A stretch of DNA of 64,000 nt from Rhipidocladum racemiflorum (lineage: Eukaryota > Streptophyta > Magnoliopsida > Poales > Poaceae). Every line of letters starts with the position of its first letter. Position 1 is the first letter of the stretch. The stretch lies in NCBI GenBank assembly GCA_036346355.1, contig CM070583.1:2604001-2668000 (forward strand). Reading direction: 5' to 3'. Positions 11,224-21,228 of the stretch are shown here, one piece after another. A program made the position numbers and the translations under genes. The notes under the pieces were generated by a model. That model searched no databases and was not told the DNA's origin. It saw nothing but the letters and a program-made list of their open reading frames with translations.

Positions 11224-11410
11224 CAATTCCAACGTCCAAGTCCAACCTTTTCTCCTCTTCTTTTTTGGCTGGCGCCGTGCCGGTGATTGGTGGGTGTCTT
11301 CTTGTTGGAAGTCCAGTTTGTTCTGGCCGAGAGCTGAAGCGGCTACATGGAGATGGGACACGTGGTCGGCGTGCTAAAGCGGCCTGGCCAAACGCGAAAA
11401 GCATTGGTTC
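11224..11410 (-). promoter_or_regulatory. Displaced distal NDB promoter
   Basis: This stretch joined directly to the NDB TATA region before the hAT insertion. It holds a G-box (CACGTG, 11359-11364) and an ATTGG (CCAAT on the minus strand) near 11285. Removing the element would place the G-box about 300 bp from the start codon. Assignment is by position only. Confidence 0.45.
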
Positions 11411-11783
11411 TTTCTTAACCGTATAGATTTATATGCTATCTTTTTTATTATAGGTTGTATAAATTTTAAAGTAAATAAAAGCGTAAATAATTACTATATA
11501 CTATTTATTCATGCTTTAGTATTTATATAATCTAAAAAAAGAAAAGCATAGAAGCATCTCTTGTTCTTTATTAATGCGTACAGTGTGTTTGATAAATTTG
11601 ATTCGATAAATACGTTTTTTAATATGATAATTGAAATACGGTATCAGATGGAACTTCAATTCGGTATCGATCAATACCATGATATTTCGGTTTGGTATCA
11701 GTAAATGTCATATTTACCAAACTAACGTGATTTGTTTGTTTTTACTTGTCGTTCTGGATATCAATACGGCTTCTAAGACATAT
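11411..11783. other. AT-rich intergenic sequence
   Basis: Nothing recognisable is coded here. It is the unduplicated left flank of the tandem PMEI-A units. Confidence 0.5.
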
Positions 11784-12270
11784 CTTTGATCATTACTTTA
11801 TCTAATTTTACGTTAGTGAAAATTATTACACACGTTTGACAATTTCTTCGACAAATCTAGTGATATTATTTCCATGTGAAGTTGTGCTTTATACACATTT
11901 GACTATTATTTTATCTAATTATATGTGTATTTTTATTTTAGTTTACCCACGGTTTTTACTGAAAAAACCGTATAAAAAATTATATTTTTACCATACCACA
12001 CAAATACCATAGATAGGTCAAATTGAGTAGACCGGTTCAATTCTTTTGGTTCAGTAAAACTGCGCACACCCCTATTTCTAGATCCGTTGATATGTTTTTT
12101 TATGTAAATTTGATTTTGTATGAATACAATTATAAAAATAACCTCATCTCCCTGTAAAAGTACCGACTGGTGATATGTATCATCTACCATACATGTGTAA
12201 CGTGGTAAGAGCCTGTGCTCGTGGTAGCATGGCCGACCCCGGCATGAGCTGGCCGCCGTAATAGGGCAGC

Positions 12271-13630
12271 TAGGGGTGGGCATTCGATTTCTTCGGTTTT
12301 TTCGGTTTTAAATTATTTCGGTTTCTGAAATTTCAAAACCGAACCGAACCGAATTAGACTATAAAACCGAACCGAATTAACCGAACTAATTCGGTTCGGT
12401 TAATTCGGTAATTCGGTTTACCGAATTATCTATAGTCCACACCCTTTCATCCATTTGTCAGATCTTGACATGAGCATCAAACAATGCATATCTCTTGAAG
12501 CATACGTGGATCTATGCAGGAGTGATTGCCCTTACAAGGCAAATTATATATGTTGCAAGGTCTAGTCTGAGTTACGCAAAACCCTTCATACTTACCGGCA
12601 AGATCTTTCTATGGCATTTTAGCTCATCGAACGATCGAGTTAATCACGAACGAGTAACACCGAATCCTTCAAAAGCTAAAAAGATCGAGTTTTGACAAGT
12701 AAAGCAGCTTCATTTTCATCCATTACTCGTTCCAAAGTTAATTGGTCTGGAACGAAAAGGAAACACATGTTTCAGTTTGGAAGCTGTAAAGATAGTCTTT
12801 TTGACATGCTAATTGCTACAATTAGACACATTCGTCGAATTCTTTCGCACAGAAGAAATCTACGTAACCAGAAGCGAGAAATTCTGGGAACTCCCACGCA
12901 TTATATATGCTAAAACTGCATAAAACTTATCCTAGGATCTATGAAGAAATCGAACAAGCGATGAAGAATCCGAAACCAGCAGAAGGAACTGGGGAAGAGA
13001 TCCGACCTGGCGGATGGAGTCGAAGCAGGACGCGGTCAGATCAACGGACCCCATAGCGTATTATTCCCTCAGCCTCCAGAAGATTCCCGAAAGCCTTCGC
13101 TCCGATGGCTCCCTCACTTCGTAGGTGATGCGTTGAGACCGTGGGGATGGGATAGAGGGGAGGGGCGACCAGGCCGCTGGAGACGCCGAAGACCCGGTCG
13201 CTTAGGCCGCCGCCGCCGCCACAGGAGGAATCGGTGCCACCTTCGGAGCTGCAGCTCACCGGAAAAGTGTCGCTGATCAAGAAGGTAGGGCAGAGGAGAC
13301 GTCGGGCTCGACGGCGTGAGGTCGAGCGCCGAATGGATTAGGGGCTTAGGGCGAGTCGATCTGTCATCTGTGATGCCTTGATGGGGAAAGGCCCGAAGGG
13401 GAAGGGGAATCGAGACTGGGCGTGAAGGCCCGAAGGGAAAGGAAAGGGGAAAGGCCTGTCAGTATTCGGTTTATTCGGTTTTTGATGATTCAAAACCGAA
13501 CCGAATACCGAAAACCAAATAGACAAGAAATACAAACCGAACCGATAACCAAAAACCGAAAAAATCGATTTTTTCGGTTAATTCGGTTCGGTTCGGTTTT
13601 TCGGTTTCGGTTAAATTATGCCCACCCCTA
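12271..13630 (-). mobile_element. hAT-family element copy 2 with a visible empty site elsewhere
   Basis: The element has ends TAGGGGTGGGCAT and ATGCCCACCCCTA with a perfect 8-bp duplication AGGGCAGC (12263-12270 and 13631-13638). It is an inverted, near-identical copy of 9860-11215 with the same captured GC-rich fragment (13041-13340) and the same 66-codon shared ORF (12495-12695). Copies of the surrounding segment at about 20538 and 30487 read GATAGGGCAGCTCGACATGA without any insert, so they show the pre-insertion site. Confidence 0.9.
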
Positions 13631-13721
13631 AGGGCAGCTCGACATGATCTATTGTCTTACAAATTTACCATAGCGGGTCTTTCAGTTGCTGTTGTGGTGT
13701 ATAAAGTGTTGTTTCCATATT

Positions 13722-13745
13722 TATGTTCGAAAGGTTTCGAACATA
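13722..13745. repeat. 24-nt palindrome (11-bp arms) conserved in all three A segments
   Basis: The core reads TTCGAAAGGTTTCGAA and extends to 11-bp arms around a 2-nt centre. Identical copies are at 20631-20654 and 30578-30601. In each copy it lies about 25 bp after a TATA-like TATAAAGTG. Function is unknown. Confidence 0.8.
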
Positions 13746-14210
13746 TTAAAAAAAATGGCTACGAGACCAATTAAGCAAAGGCTTCGCAACACCTCCTACT
13801 GTGCTGCTTCATTCTCATGTCCTGTCGTTCCTCTCTTTCCCCTTTTCTTCTGGGCGGCTAGGATTGGTCCAAAATCTCGAGATTTGCAGGGCCATGCGTA
13901 TTGTGTTTTCGTCAGCATTTTGGTTATGTTCATCGGAAATTGTTCGAATGAGAATTAATTAAAGTGTATTATGTGATGTTTCTGTAAAATACTTCGGAAT
14001 TCTTGCGATCGAAACATATTTGAATTAAGGAAGCAGTGCTCCCTCGTTTCTTTTTTATTTCAAGTACCGGAATCCATGCCATCTGGATAGGTTACACGAA
14101 TATTATATTATTAGTTTTATCGTTAAAATATTTTTATAATATTTTAATTTATTAGTATATTTTAATATAAAGTTATCAAAAGTAACGGTCAAAGTTATAT
14201 CTAAGAGACC

Positions 14211-14700
14211 GTAAAAAACCATAAACTGGAGCGAAAACAACAAAGGGAATGCATAATATGTTACGGGTTTTTTAATCGTTCGATGGGCCGATCATCACAC
14301 CCGGTGTGGCAGATCGATGGGAAATTACTTCATTTATGTATGTGCGAGGGACCCAAACGCGATTCGGAAGAATTTTTCTTGCCCTCACGAAAGATCACAA
14401 AGAACTTTTTCGTAATTTGAAAGGATCTATCCGTAATTTGAATGAATGAAGGGGGTTTTTCATAAAACCAGAGGGAGGTCACGTAGCAGAGCTCCCTAAG
14501 GTCCAAACCTCCGATCTTTAATGAAGGGATGATATATACCAGCCTTGAGCGCGTGTCGCTGTGTCTCGACAGCGAGGGGGGTGCATGGGACAACGGCGAA
14601 TCCTAAGATCGAAGTGGCCCAGCTGGGCGGCCACCATGCCATCTCCCCGCCATGTTCTCCGGACGCGCGGGAATGTGAATATAACAACAGCTCGCTTGGC
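14211..14700. other. D segment: Helitron-like 5' part plus a GC-rich fragment
   Basis: Positions 14211-14532 resemble the interior of the Helitron at 7993-8637 (shared GATCTATCCGTAA and TTTAAT motifs). On the minus strand they end in a Helitron-like 5' terminus TCATCCCTTCATTAAAG at 14532. A CTRR end is not visible. Positions 14547-14690 are GC-rich and may be a captured exon piece on the minus strand (MVAAQLGHFDLRIRR in one frame). I cannot name it. Both parts recur at 33601-34370. Confidence 0.5.
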
Positions 14701-15653
14701 TCGCTTGCCACCGCCCGGCGTAAGTACCCACGTGCGGCACATGGCAAGAAAGAACGTTGTTTTATTGTAGCAGTAGGGATATATATATATATTGTAACGG
14801 ACCGTATTTTCAAGTAGTACGTTTAAATATCTCAAAAGCTACCTACAAAGATTAGCTTTCGGGAACCAAGCACTCATTGCAAGACAATCGATGAATATCA
14901 ACTCTTTTTGTTGAATATAAGGCCTAACGACCAAATTTTTATAGAAAAAGGCGCAGCTGGGCCTCAAATAGATTATACACAAAACACCGCATAGGTAAGT
15001 TTGGGCAAAAGACTAGGACCTTAAAACCAAACCAAATCGACATCTATGATCTCTTGGTAAAATCCGACTTCTTGGATCTCTTGGTAAAAAAAAGTTGTAG
15101 AACTAGTCGCGTAATTGTGCGGCCTGTTTTACTAGTTTTTATAAAAATGTAATGGCGTTGTTAGGAGATATTTTTATTCCATATCTGGGCGAATCAGCTA
15201 TGGCCAAGTTTCGAGCTGGACCACCTATTTTTGGGTTGATATGTGTTTTTAGTGATTTTTAAAGAGATTCTTTGTGGACTTTCTATTCTAGACCTTAGGC
15301 CATGACCCAGATAGCCCGAGTCCTGGTTCTACCCCTGCGAACAAGTTTTTGATTCATGGCATTCTTTAAACCCTTTTGTGCAATCTGTTCTATTGGTACT
15401 AGTGTTGAGAAAAAATTCCCACAATTACTTAAATCTGTGTTCATCACAACTGCATCACTCAATCTCAACTGAAACAGTCACAATTCTTAGATAACATGAA
15501 CTTGCATCTCTGAATTACTTAAAACAAAGCAAATCTCAAGGTGCCAATTAAATAACCACTCGAAATTGCTGACTTTGGATTTTAATCTATCAGCGCACCT
15601 TGAACTCAATAAGATTAAATGATCATTGAACAATTCGGAACAAATGGCGTGTC

Positions 15654-18600
15654 TGTAACACCCCGGCATCTAATATGCTTGAATGTCACCAAACATAGGA
15701 GATACAACAACTAAATACCACAATTAAAGATAAATTACAGCAAGGGTGCAAATGCTAAAATCGAAAATTTCGACAGTATCCCCTTTGTTTTTCCATGATT
15801 TGAAGCAACAGCAATATTATCACAAGATATATCATAATGAAAGACATCTAAAACAGCAATAATAGATGATATAGCAACATCTTAAGTCTAGAATATTGAA
15901 TCCAACCACTCCATAAGCTATAACGAAGTAAATGATGAAATCAAGCACACAATCAAGTCATACTCCAAGTTTCTTCGCACTAGTCTTATTATCACAACTC
16001 CAATTGGTAACATTGTTTAAATGTGTGGAGCTACGTGAAGAAGTGTAGCTAAGCCCCTTTTCCCTTTTGCCGGTTTCATGGTACCTAAAAACATTATCAA
16101 ACACAAGCGTTAGTTCATCACTCGGCAAGCATATTGCAATGGAACAAGAAAAAACAGTCTCAATATCATTATCACTAAGCCTCATATTCAGCATCATTCG
16201 CAAGTCATATCCACATTGAATTCATCTCATTAACTTCATATTCAACATCATAGTCATCTCATAATCATCATCATATATGCAATGCAATGCACATGTGTCC
16301 TCGAAGCACATACCGGTATTGCCGAGTGCACACCCGTCGGTGTACACCCTCTTTTCCCCTTCCATCCCGTAGATGGAGGGTGCCTACTCTTACTGACCCG
16401 CTCTCGTACAACCACGTGTAAGGCACTGCGAGGTAAGACTTTTGTGTTCACTACGTGTGAACACAAATGCCCACATCAGAATGGGACGCCTCTTCCTTTT
16501 ATGAATGCAATGATGCAAATTCCATGATAATGTACCACATTCAATCATTAATAGCATTTGCATAATCTCATTCATAGCATTAATCCATTCATCCATCAAC
16601 TACTCATATGGCAAAGCAAAATCTCAATCCTACCATGCTAGTATAACCTGTCAATCACAATACCATAAAACAACCAATCACAATCCATCACAACACACTT
16701 GCTGACGAGTACACATACCATGGGCACCCCCATCAGCCCGGAACCACGAACGGGCTGACCTCCTTAGAAGCCCAGTTCTGGCGAGAGGCCCATGGGCCTT
16801 AAAGAGTGGGTCTGGCCCTGTTTGGAACCAGCCTCGGGCGGTCGGCTGCCTCCGACCTCTTGGGTCGGGCCTTGATCGATCGACTCACCAGCGGCCAAAG
16901 TGGTCAAGACCAGCCGGCGTCGGGCCAAGCGCCTGCGTGTGCGACGTCCTCTGACATCCGTACCAGGGTAGGCGGTCCCTTCCCGAGGATGTTAGAGGAC
17001 GTGCCATGAAGTCAAGTCCCAGTCCCATCATCACTGACACATCACGGAGGAGAGCACCCCCTCCCGAGGCCAAGCTGAGGTCAAATACGATTAACTGCCG
17101 GGGCGGCGTTAAATGCGGGCGGTCGTCACCACCCTGACGAGCAGTAGAAGACCCCCTGCTGCGGGACTACCAACCCGGCGTGGGGATAGACGGAGCCCGG
17201 TCGGACGACAAGACAGAAGACCAGACTCCAAGGCATACAGTACCCCTTCCTTTTTCTCTCCAAACTCCCATGTAGCCTGCCACCTCCGAGTATATAAGGA
17301 GAGGCAGGGCTCCGGAGGGAGAGGACGATCGAACAACCAAGCAATAGAACAAAAAACCAATCAAGCGCAAGGGAGATCGATCGATCGAACTCCTGCCTCG
17401 TCTGTAACCCCTTGTTCGCCTCGCGAAACGATACAACCCGACAGCACGAACTGGAGTAGGGACATTCGGCCTGAACCAGTATAAACCCCTGGCTTCCTGA
17501 GTCAACCATTCGAGGAGAGGGAGCGCGCGACCCCCACTAACCAAAAATTCGTATTGCCGGTGCACGAAACACCGACACTTGCCTTCACCCTTGTGAGACG
17601 GCGTGGTGAGACGACGACATCACTCCCGGGATCACACCACCTGCACAAAGGTTCAATACACTCAACCACATGCACACAAGGCCACACAAGAACACTTAGT
17701 TATACCGACTTCGCGATCCACTCCCAATACCCCAAAAATAGAGAATCTGTCCAACGGGACAGCAGCCTTCGGAAGACCATAACTAGGGCTTAACGACTCC
17801 AAATCAGACAAACGAGTACATTTTCTCGAAGCTTAGGAAATTTACTAGCGTTTTCTAAGTATTTGCAAAGACTGAATCGACTTCTAAAATTGTATAATCT
17901 ACAGATCAACACGATCTGTCCCAATCACGTCACAGATTTGAACACGTTCTGTAAAAAAGCCATAACTTTTAAACGGCTGATCGGAATTTTGCGTTCTTGG
18001 TCTTCATTGAAATTTTTTTCGATTATCTACAACTTACTCAATAGGCGGCCGACCAAATTCTAAATCTAAAAAACCCAAAACCGCGACCGAAGTCGACTGT
18101 CCAGAATTGGCCGAGGCTACTGTGAGAAACAGATATAGTAAACGAATCTATACCTCTAATTACAGCATCTTAACATGGATCTAAGGCATGAATTTACCCA
18201 TCTAACAGCACCTAGACCACCCCGAACAAGACCCCTAATACTTACCTCTTCTTGATGGATCACCCGGTCGACGAACGTCTCCTCCTCGCGACCCGATCTA
18301 TCCTCCAATCGTCGGGAACGCCGAAATCGCCAGGAACGCCGGATCCTCTTGGACGGAGAGTTCCTGGACAGCGAGATCGTGCGGAGGGAGAGGTGCTAGG
18401 GCCGGCTAGGGGAGGAGGAGAGGTGGAGGAGCAAGGAGGAGAGGTGGAGGCGCAAGGTGGGGGAGGAGGGGAGTGTGGCGGCTAGGGTTAGGGAGGGAGT
18501 GGGAGGCGCACAAGGGCAAGGGTGGGGGCGCCCAAGGCAGGAAAAAATTCAGGTCCCCCCCCCATGGGCCCAATACTCCCCACTGGAAGCCCAGAGTTCC

Positions 18601-18704
18601 TCTCCCCTAGGCCCAATTGCTCCCGGGAAGGCCCAAACCCCCCCGAAACGGCCCAAAACCCTTGAAAACACAAAACACGACATAATACATTCCGTAATGT
18701 CACA
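15654..18704 (-). mobile_element. Solo LTR of the 21.2-29.9 kb retrotransposon family
   Basis: The insertion has ends TGTAACACCCCGGCATC and CGTAATGTCACA, the reverse of the LTRs at 21229 and 27692, with a perfect 5-bp duplication GTGTC (15649-15653 and 18705-18709). The equivalent site beside PMEI-A2 (near 37262) reads GGCGTGTCGCCC with no insert. After removing a nested element its length is about 2.17 kb, matching the two LTRs of the larger element. It lies about 120 bp from the PMEI-A1 stop codon. Confidence 0.92.
16703..17577. mobile_element. 875-bp solo LTR nested in the solo LTR
   Basis: The element starts TGACGAGTACAC and ends CACCGACA (TG...CA) with a perfect 5-bp duplication CTTGC (16698-16702 and 17578-17582). 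The host LTR resumes exactly after it. A TATA-like GTATATAAGGAGAGG near 17290 suggests a plus-strand promoter. Confidence 0.88.
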
Positions 18705-18821
18705 GTGTCACCCAAAAAAAAGTTCAGAATTGTTCTATCTAGTCATATGCAATCTGTAGTTATTTTGGAAGAAGCAGCTAGTATGTCACAAAAATGAAGC
18801 ATGCCCCACAATTTGCTCTCG

Positions 18822-19373
18822 CTACTTGCCAACAATCAAGGCTCCCAGATCGTACGCGACCAAGGTCTTGTCCTGGTCGGCCGCGTTCATGGTGTACAGC
18901 GGCGAGTTCTGGAACATCGACAGCTCGTTCCCACAGGACACGACGGAGACCACCGCGTCGACGTACTCCTGCCTAGCGTTCGTGAATGAGCAGCCAGTCA
19001 GCTGGTCCAGTATGTCGGCCAAGAGGTTGCTCGCCTCGGCGTACTTGTCCTTGCAGAAGACGTACGCCGCCCCCTCGTCGGTGGGGAGCGACCGGTTCTT
19101 TAGCAGCCGGTCCGCAACGTCCATGCTGGACTTGTACGCCGACTTGGCGAATGTGGCGGCAGTGGAGGCGTAGGTGGTGACCTCGCTGGTGGGCGCTGTG
19201 TCCTGCAGCGTGGTCCGGCAGAGCTGGATCAGGGGCTGCGTGTTGCACGCCTTGAGGCACGCGTCCTCCTTGGCCATGGATGGCACGTTGTCACAACCGT
19301 CGCCGATGAAGAAGAAGGCGGGTAGATAGACCAAACCAAGGACAAATACCATGGCTGCTTTCGCCATCTTCAT
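18822..19373 (-). CDS. PMEI/invertase-inhibitor-like secreted protein A1
   Basis: An intronless gene of 183 aa. The N-terminus MKMAKAAMVFVLGLVYLPAFF is a signal peptide ending near Gly26-Cys27, so the product should enter the apoplast or vacuole. The mature part is a plant invertase/pectin methylesterase inhibitor four-helix domain. Cysteines at 39, 43 and 52 lie in the N-terminal hairpin (DACLKACNTQPLIQLC). Cys107, Cys128 and Cys147 lie in the bundle (FCKDKYAEA, TGCSF, VVSCG). Members block invertases or pectin methylesterases through this bundle; which enzyme cannot be told from sequence. Met19373 is chosen because the A2 paralogue shares it. A TATA-like box is 90 bp upstream and a solo LTR is just downstream. 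It is about 80-85% identical to A2 by eye, with no breaks. Confidence 0.9.
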   Translation of the reverse strand: MKMAKAAMVFVLGLVYLPAFFFIGDGCDNVPSMAKEDACLKACNTQPLIQLCRTTLQDTAPTSEVTTYASTAATFAKSAYKSSMDVADRLLKNRSLPTDEGAAYVFCKDKYAEASNLLADILDQLTGCSFTNARQEYVDAVVSVVSCGNELSMFQNSPLYTMNAADQDKTLVAYDLGALIVGK

Positions 19374-19460
19374 AGCTTGTAGTTGATGGGTTTCTTTTTT
19401 TCTTTGCCTTTTTTTTGGGAAATGTGTTGAGGTTGGCTATTGGCTACAAGAAGAAAGACC

Positions 19461-19470
19461 TTTTAAATAG
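19461..19470 (-). promoter_or_regulatory. TATA-like box of PMEI-A1
   Basis: The minus strand reads CTATTTAAAA about 90 bp before the start codon. The same box at the same distance precedes PMEI-A2. Confidence 0.6.
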
Positions 19471-20060
19471 CATGGATTTTCCAATTTGGTAGGCTAATTA
19501 AAGATTAGAAATGTTTAGCTGTATGTATTTATTATAATGCAACAAATAAACAGGAGGTTAGGAGTTTCTTTTTTTGTCTCGGGCACACAGCCATAAATGG
19601 GGTATTACACCTTATTCCACATTAATTTAGACAGTGATATGAATTTCACAAAACTGCAAGTTTTTTGTACAAACTATCATAAAATTATATATTTTTGCTT
19701 ATTTCATAAAACTAAAGATTTTAGGAGAACTTGTGTCACAAAGCTACATGTTTTAGAATTGATTGTTTCACTCACACGTGAGGTTGTCATGTGGGTTCAC
19801 ACTATTAGACACGTACGTTATAAGAAACAATCGATTCTAAAATCTGTAATTTTGTGACATAAGTTCTCCTAAAATCTGTAGTTTTTTAAAATATAAGCTA
19901 AAATCTATAATTTTCTGATAGTTTATACAAGAAACGTATAGTTTTGTGAAATTTTCTCTAATTTTAGATGAATCCATGGGGCAAATAAGAAAGAAAATTA
20001 ATAACGCCTTCATTTATTTTTACTTGACATTTTTACTATTCATAAACTTCGAGATTTAAC

Positions 20061-20967
20061 CTTTGATCATTACTTTATCTAACTTTACGTTAGTGAAAAT
20101 TATTACACACATTTGACCATTTCTTCGACAAATCTAGTGATATTATTTCCATGTGAAGTCGTGCTTTATACACATTTGACTATTATGTTATCTAATTATA
20201 TGTGTATTTTTATTTTAGTTTACCCACGGTTTTTACTGAAAAACCATATAAAAAATTATATTTTTACCATACCACACAAATACCATAGATAGGTCAAATT
20301 GAGTAGACCGTTTCAATTCTTTTGGTTCAGTAAAACTGCGCACAACCCTATTTCTAGATCCATTGATATGTTTTTTTTATGTAAATTTGATTTTGTATGA
20401 ATACAATTATAAAAATAACCTCATCTCCCTGTAAAAGTACCGACTGGTGATATGTGTCATCTACCATACATGTGTAACGTGGTAAGAGCCTGTGCTCGTG
20501 GTAGCATGGCCGACCCCGGCACGAGTTGGCCGCCGTGATAGGGCAGCTCGACATGACCTATTGTCTTACAAATTTACCATAGCGGGTCTTTCAGCTGCTG
20601 TCCTTGTATATAAAGTGTTGTTTTCATATTTATGTTCGAAAGGTTTCGAACATATTTAAAAAAATGGCTACGAGACCAATTAAGCAAAGGCTTCGCAACA
20701 CTTCCTACTGTGCTGCTTCATTCTCATGTCCTGTCGTTCCTCTCTTTCCCCTTTTCTTCTGGGCGGCTAGGATTGGTCCAGAATCTCGAGATTTCCAGGG
20801 CCATGCATATCGTGTTTTCGTCAGCATTTCGGTTATTTTCGTCGGAACTTGTTCTAATGAGAATTAATTAAATTGTATTATGTGATGTTTCTGTAAAATA
20901 CTTTGGAATTCTTGCACTCGAAACATATTTGAATTAAGGAAGCAGTGCTCCCTCGTTTCTTTTTTAC
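20061..20967. repeat. Remnant of tandem PMEI-A unit 2 (A segment only)
   Basis: This copy starts at the unit junction and matches 30007-30905 closely, including the 24-nt palindrome and the empty hAT site. It breaks off at 20967 inside TTTTTTAC, where retrotransposon interior begins. The D segment and PMEI gene that should follow are absent. Confidence 0.8.
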
Positions 20968-21228
20968 GTTTGATGGAGCCATTTAGTGGTTGAAATCGCA
21001 GATTCTGGTTGGGGAATTGGAATGAAAGGTGGAACCGTGAGAGGCTGCACTTAGTTAAGTAACTCTTTCTCACTAAATGTTGATTTTGGGAGTTTGTTTG
21101 TCGTTGATTCGGTTTGAGTTTTTGTGTGGGTGTCTTGTGTTGCAGAGCAGTTTTCAGTCCCTTGAGGACTTTGTCTTGTTCTTGGCGTTCTTCGGATTCG
21201 AGGTCGAATCCTGTTAAGGGGGAGAGAA
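20968..21228 (+). mobile_element. Retrotransposon interior tail, truncated at its left end
   Basis: The sequence matches the end of the interior at 27408-27691, including the purine tract AAGGGGGAGAGAA just before the LTR. The left edge joins tandem unit 2 without any LTR or target duplication. It is the tail of a preceding, otherwise deleted element copy sharing the LTR at 21229. Confidence 0.85.

Larger units (their letters stand above)
11784..20060. repeat. Tandem PMEI-A unit 1
   Basis: The unit runs from CTTTGATCATTAC (11784) through an A segment (to 14210), a D segment (14211 to about 15073) and the gene's 3' flank to the PMEI-A1 gene and its upstream region ending ...GAGATTTAACC (20060). 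The same order recurs at 30007-38999. At 20060/20061 the end of this unit joins the start of the next one (GATTTAACC then TTTGATCATTAC), which is the tandem junction. Later insertions inside it are a hAT element and a nested pair of solo LTRs. Without them the unit is about 3.9 kb. Confidence 0.75.

Noticed and set aside
13686..13958. Short ORF MATRPIKQRLRNTSYC... present in three A segments
   Set aside because: Differences among copies are mostly amino-acid changing and no domain is recognisable, so protein-level selection is unlikely.
18826..19180. Plus-strand ORFs opposite PMEI-A1, with equivalents at 37818, 48864, 49221, 55812 and 56154
   Set aside because: They are shadows of the GC-rich inhibitor genes; the minus-strand frames carry signal peptide and family cysteines.
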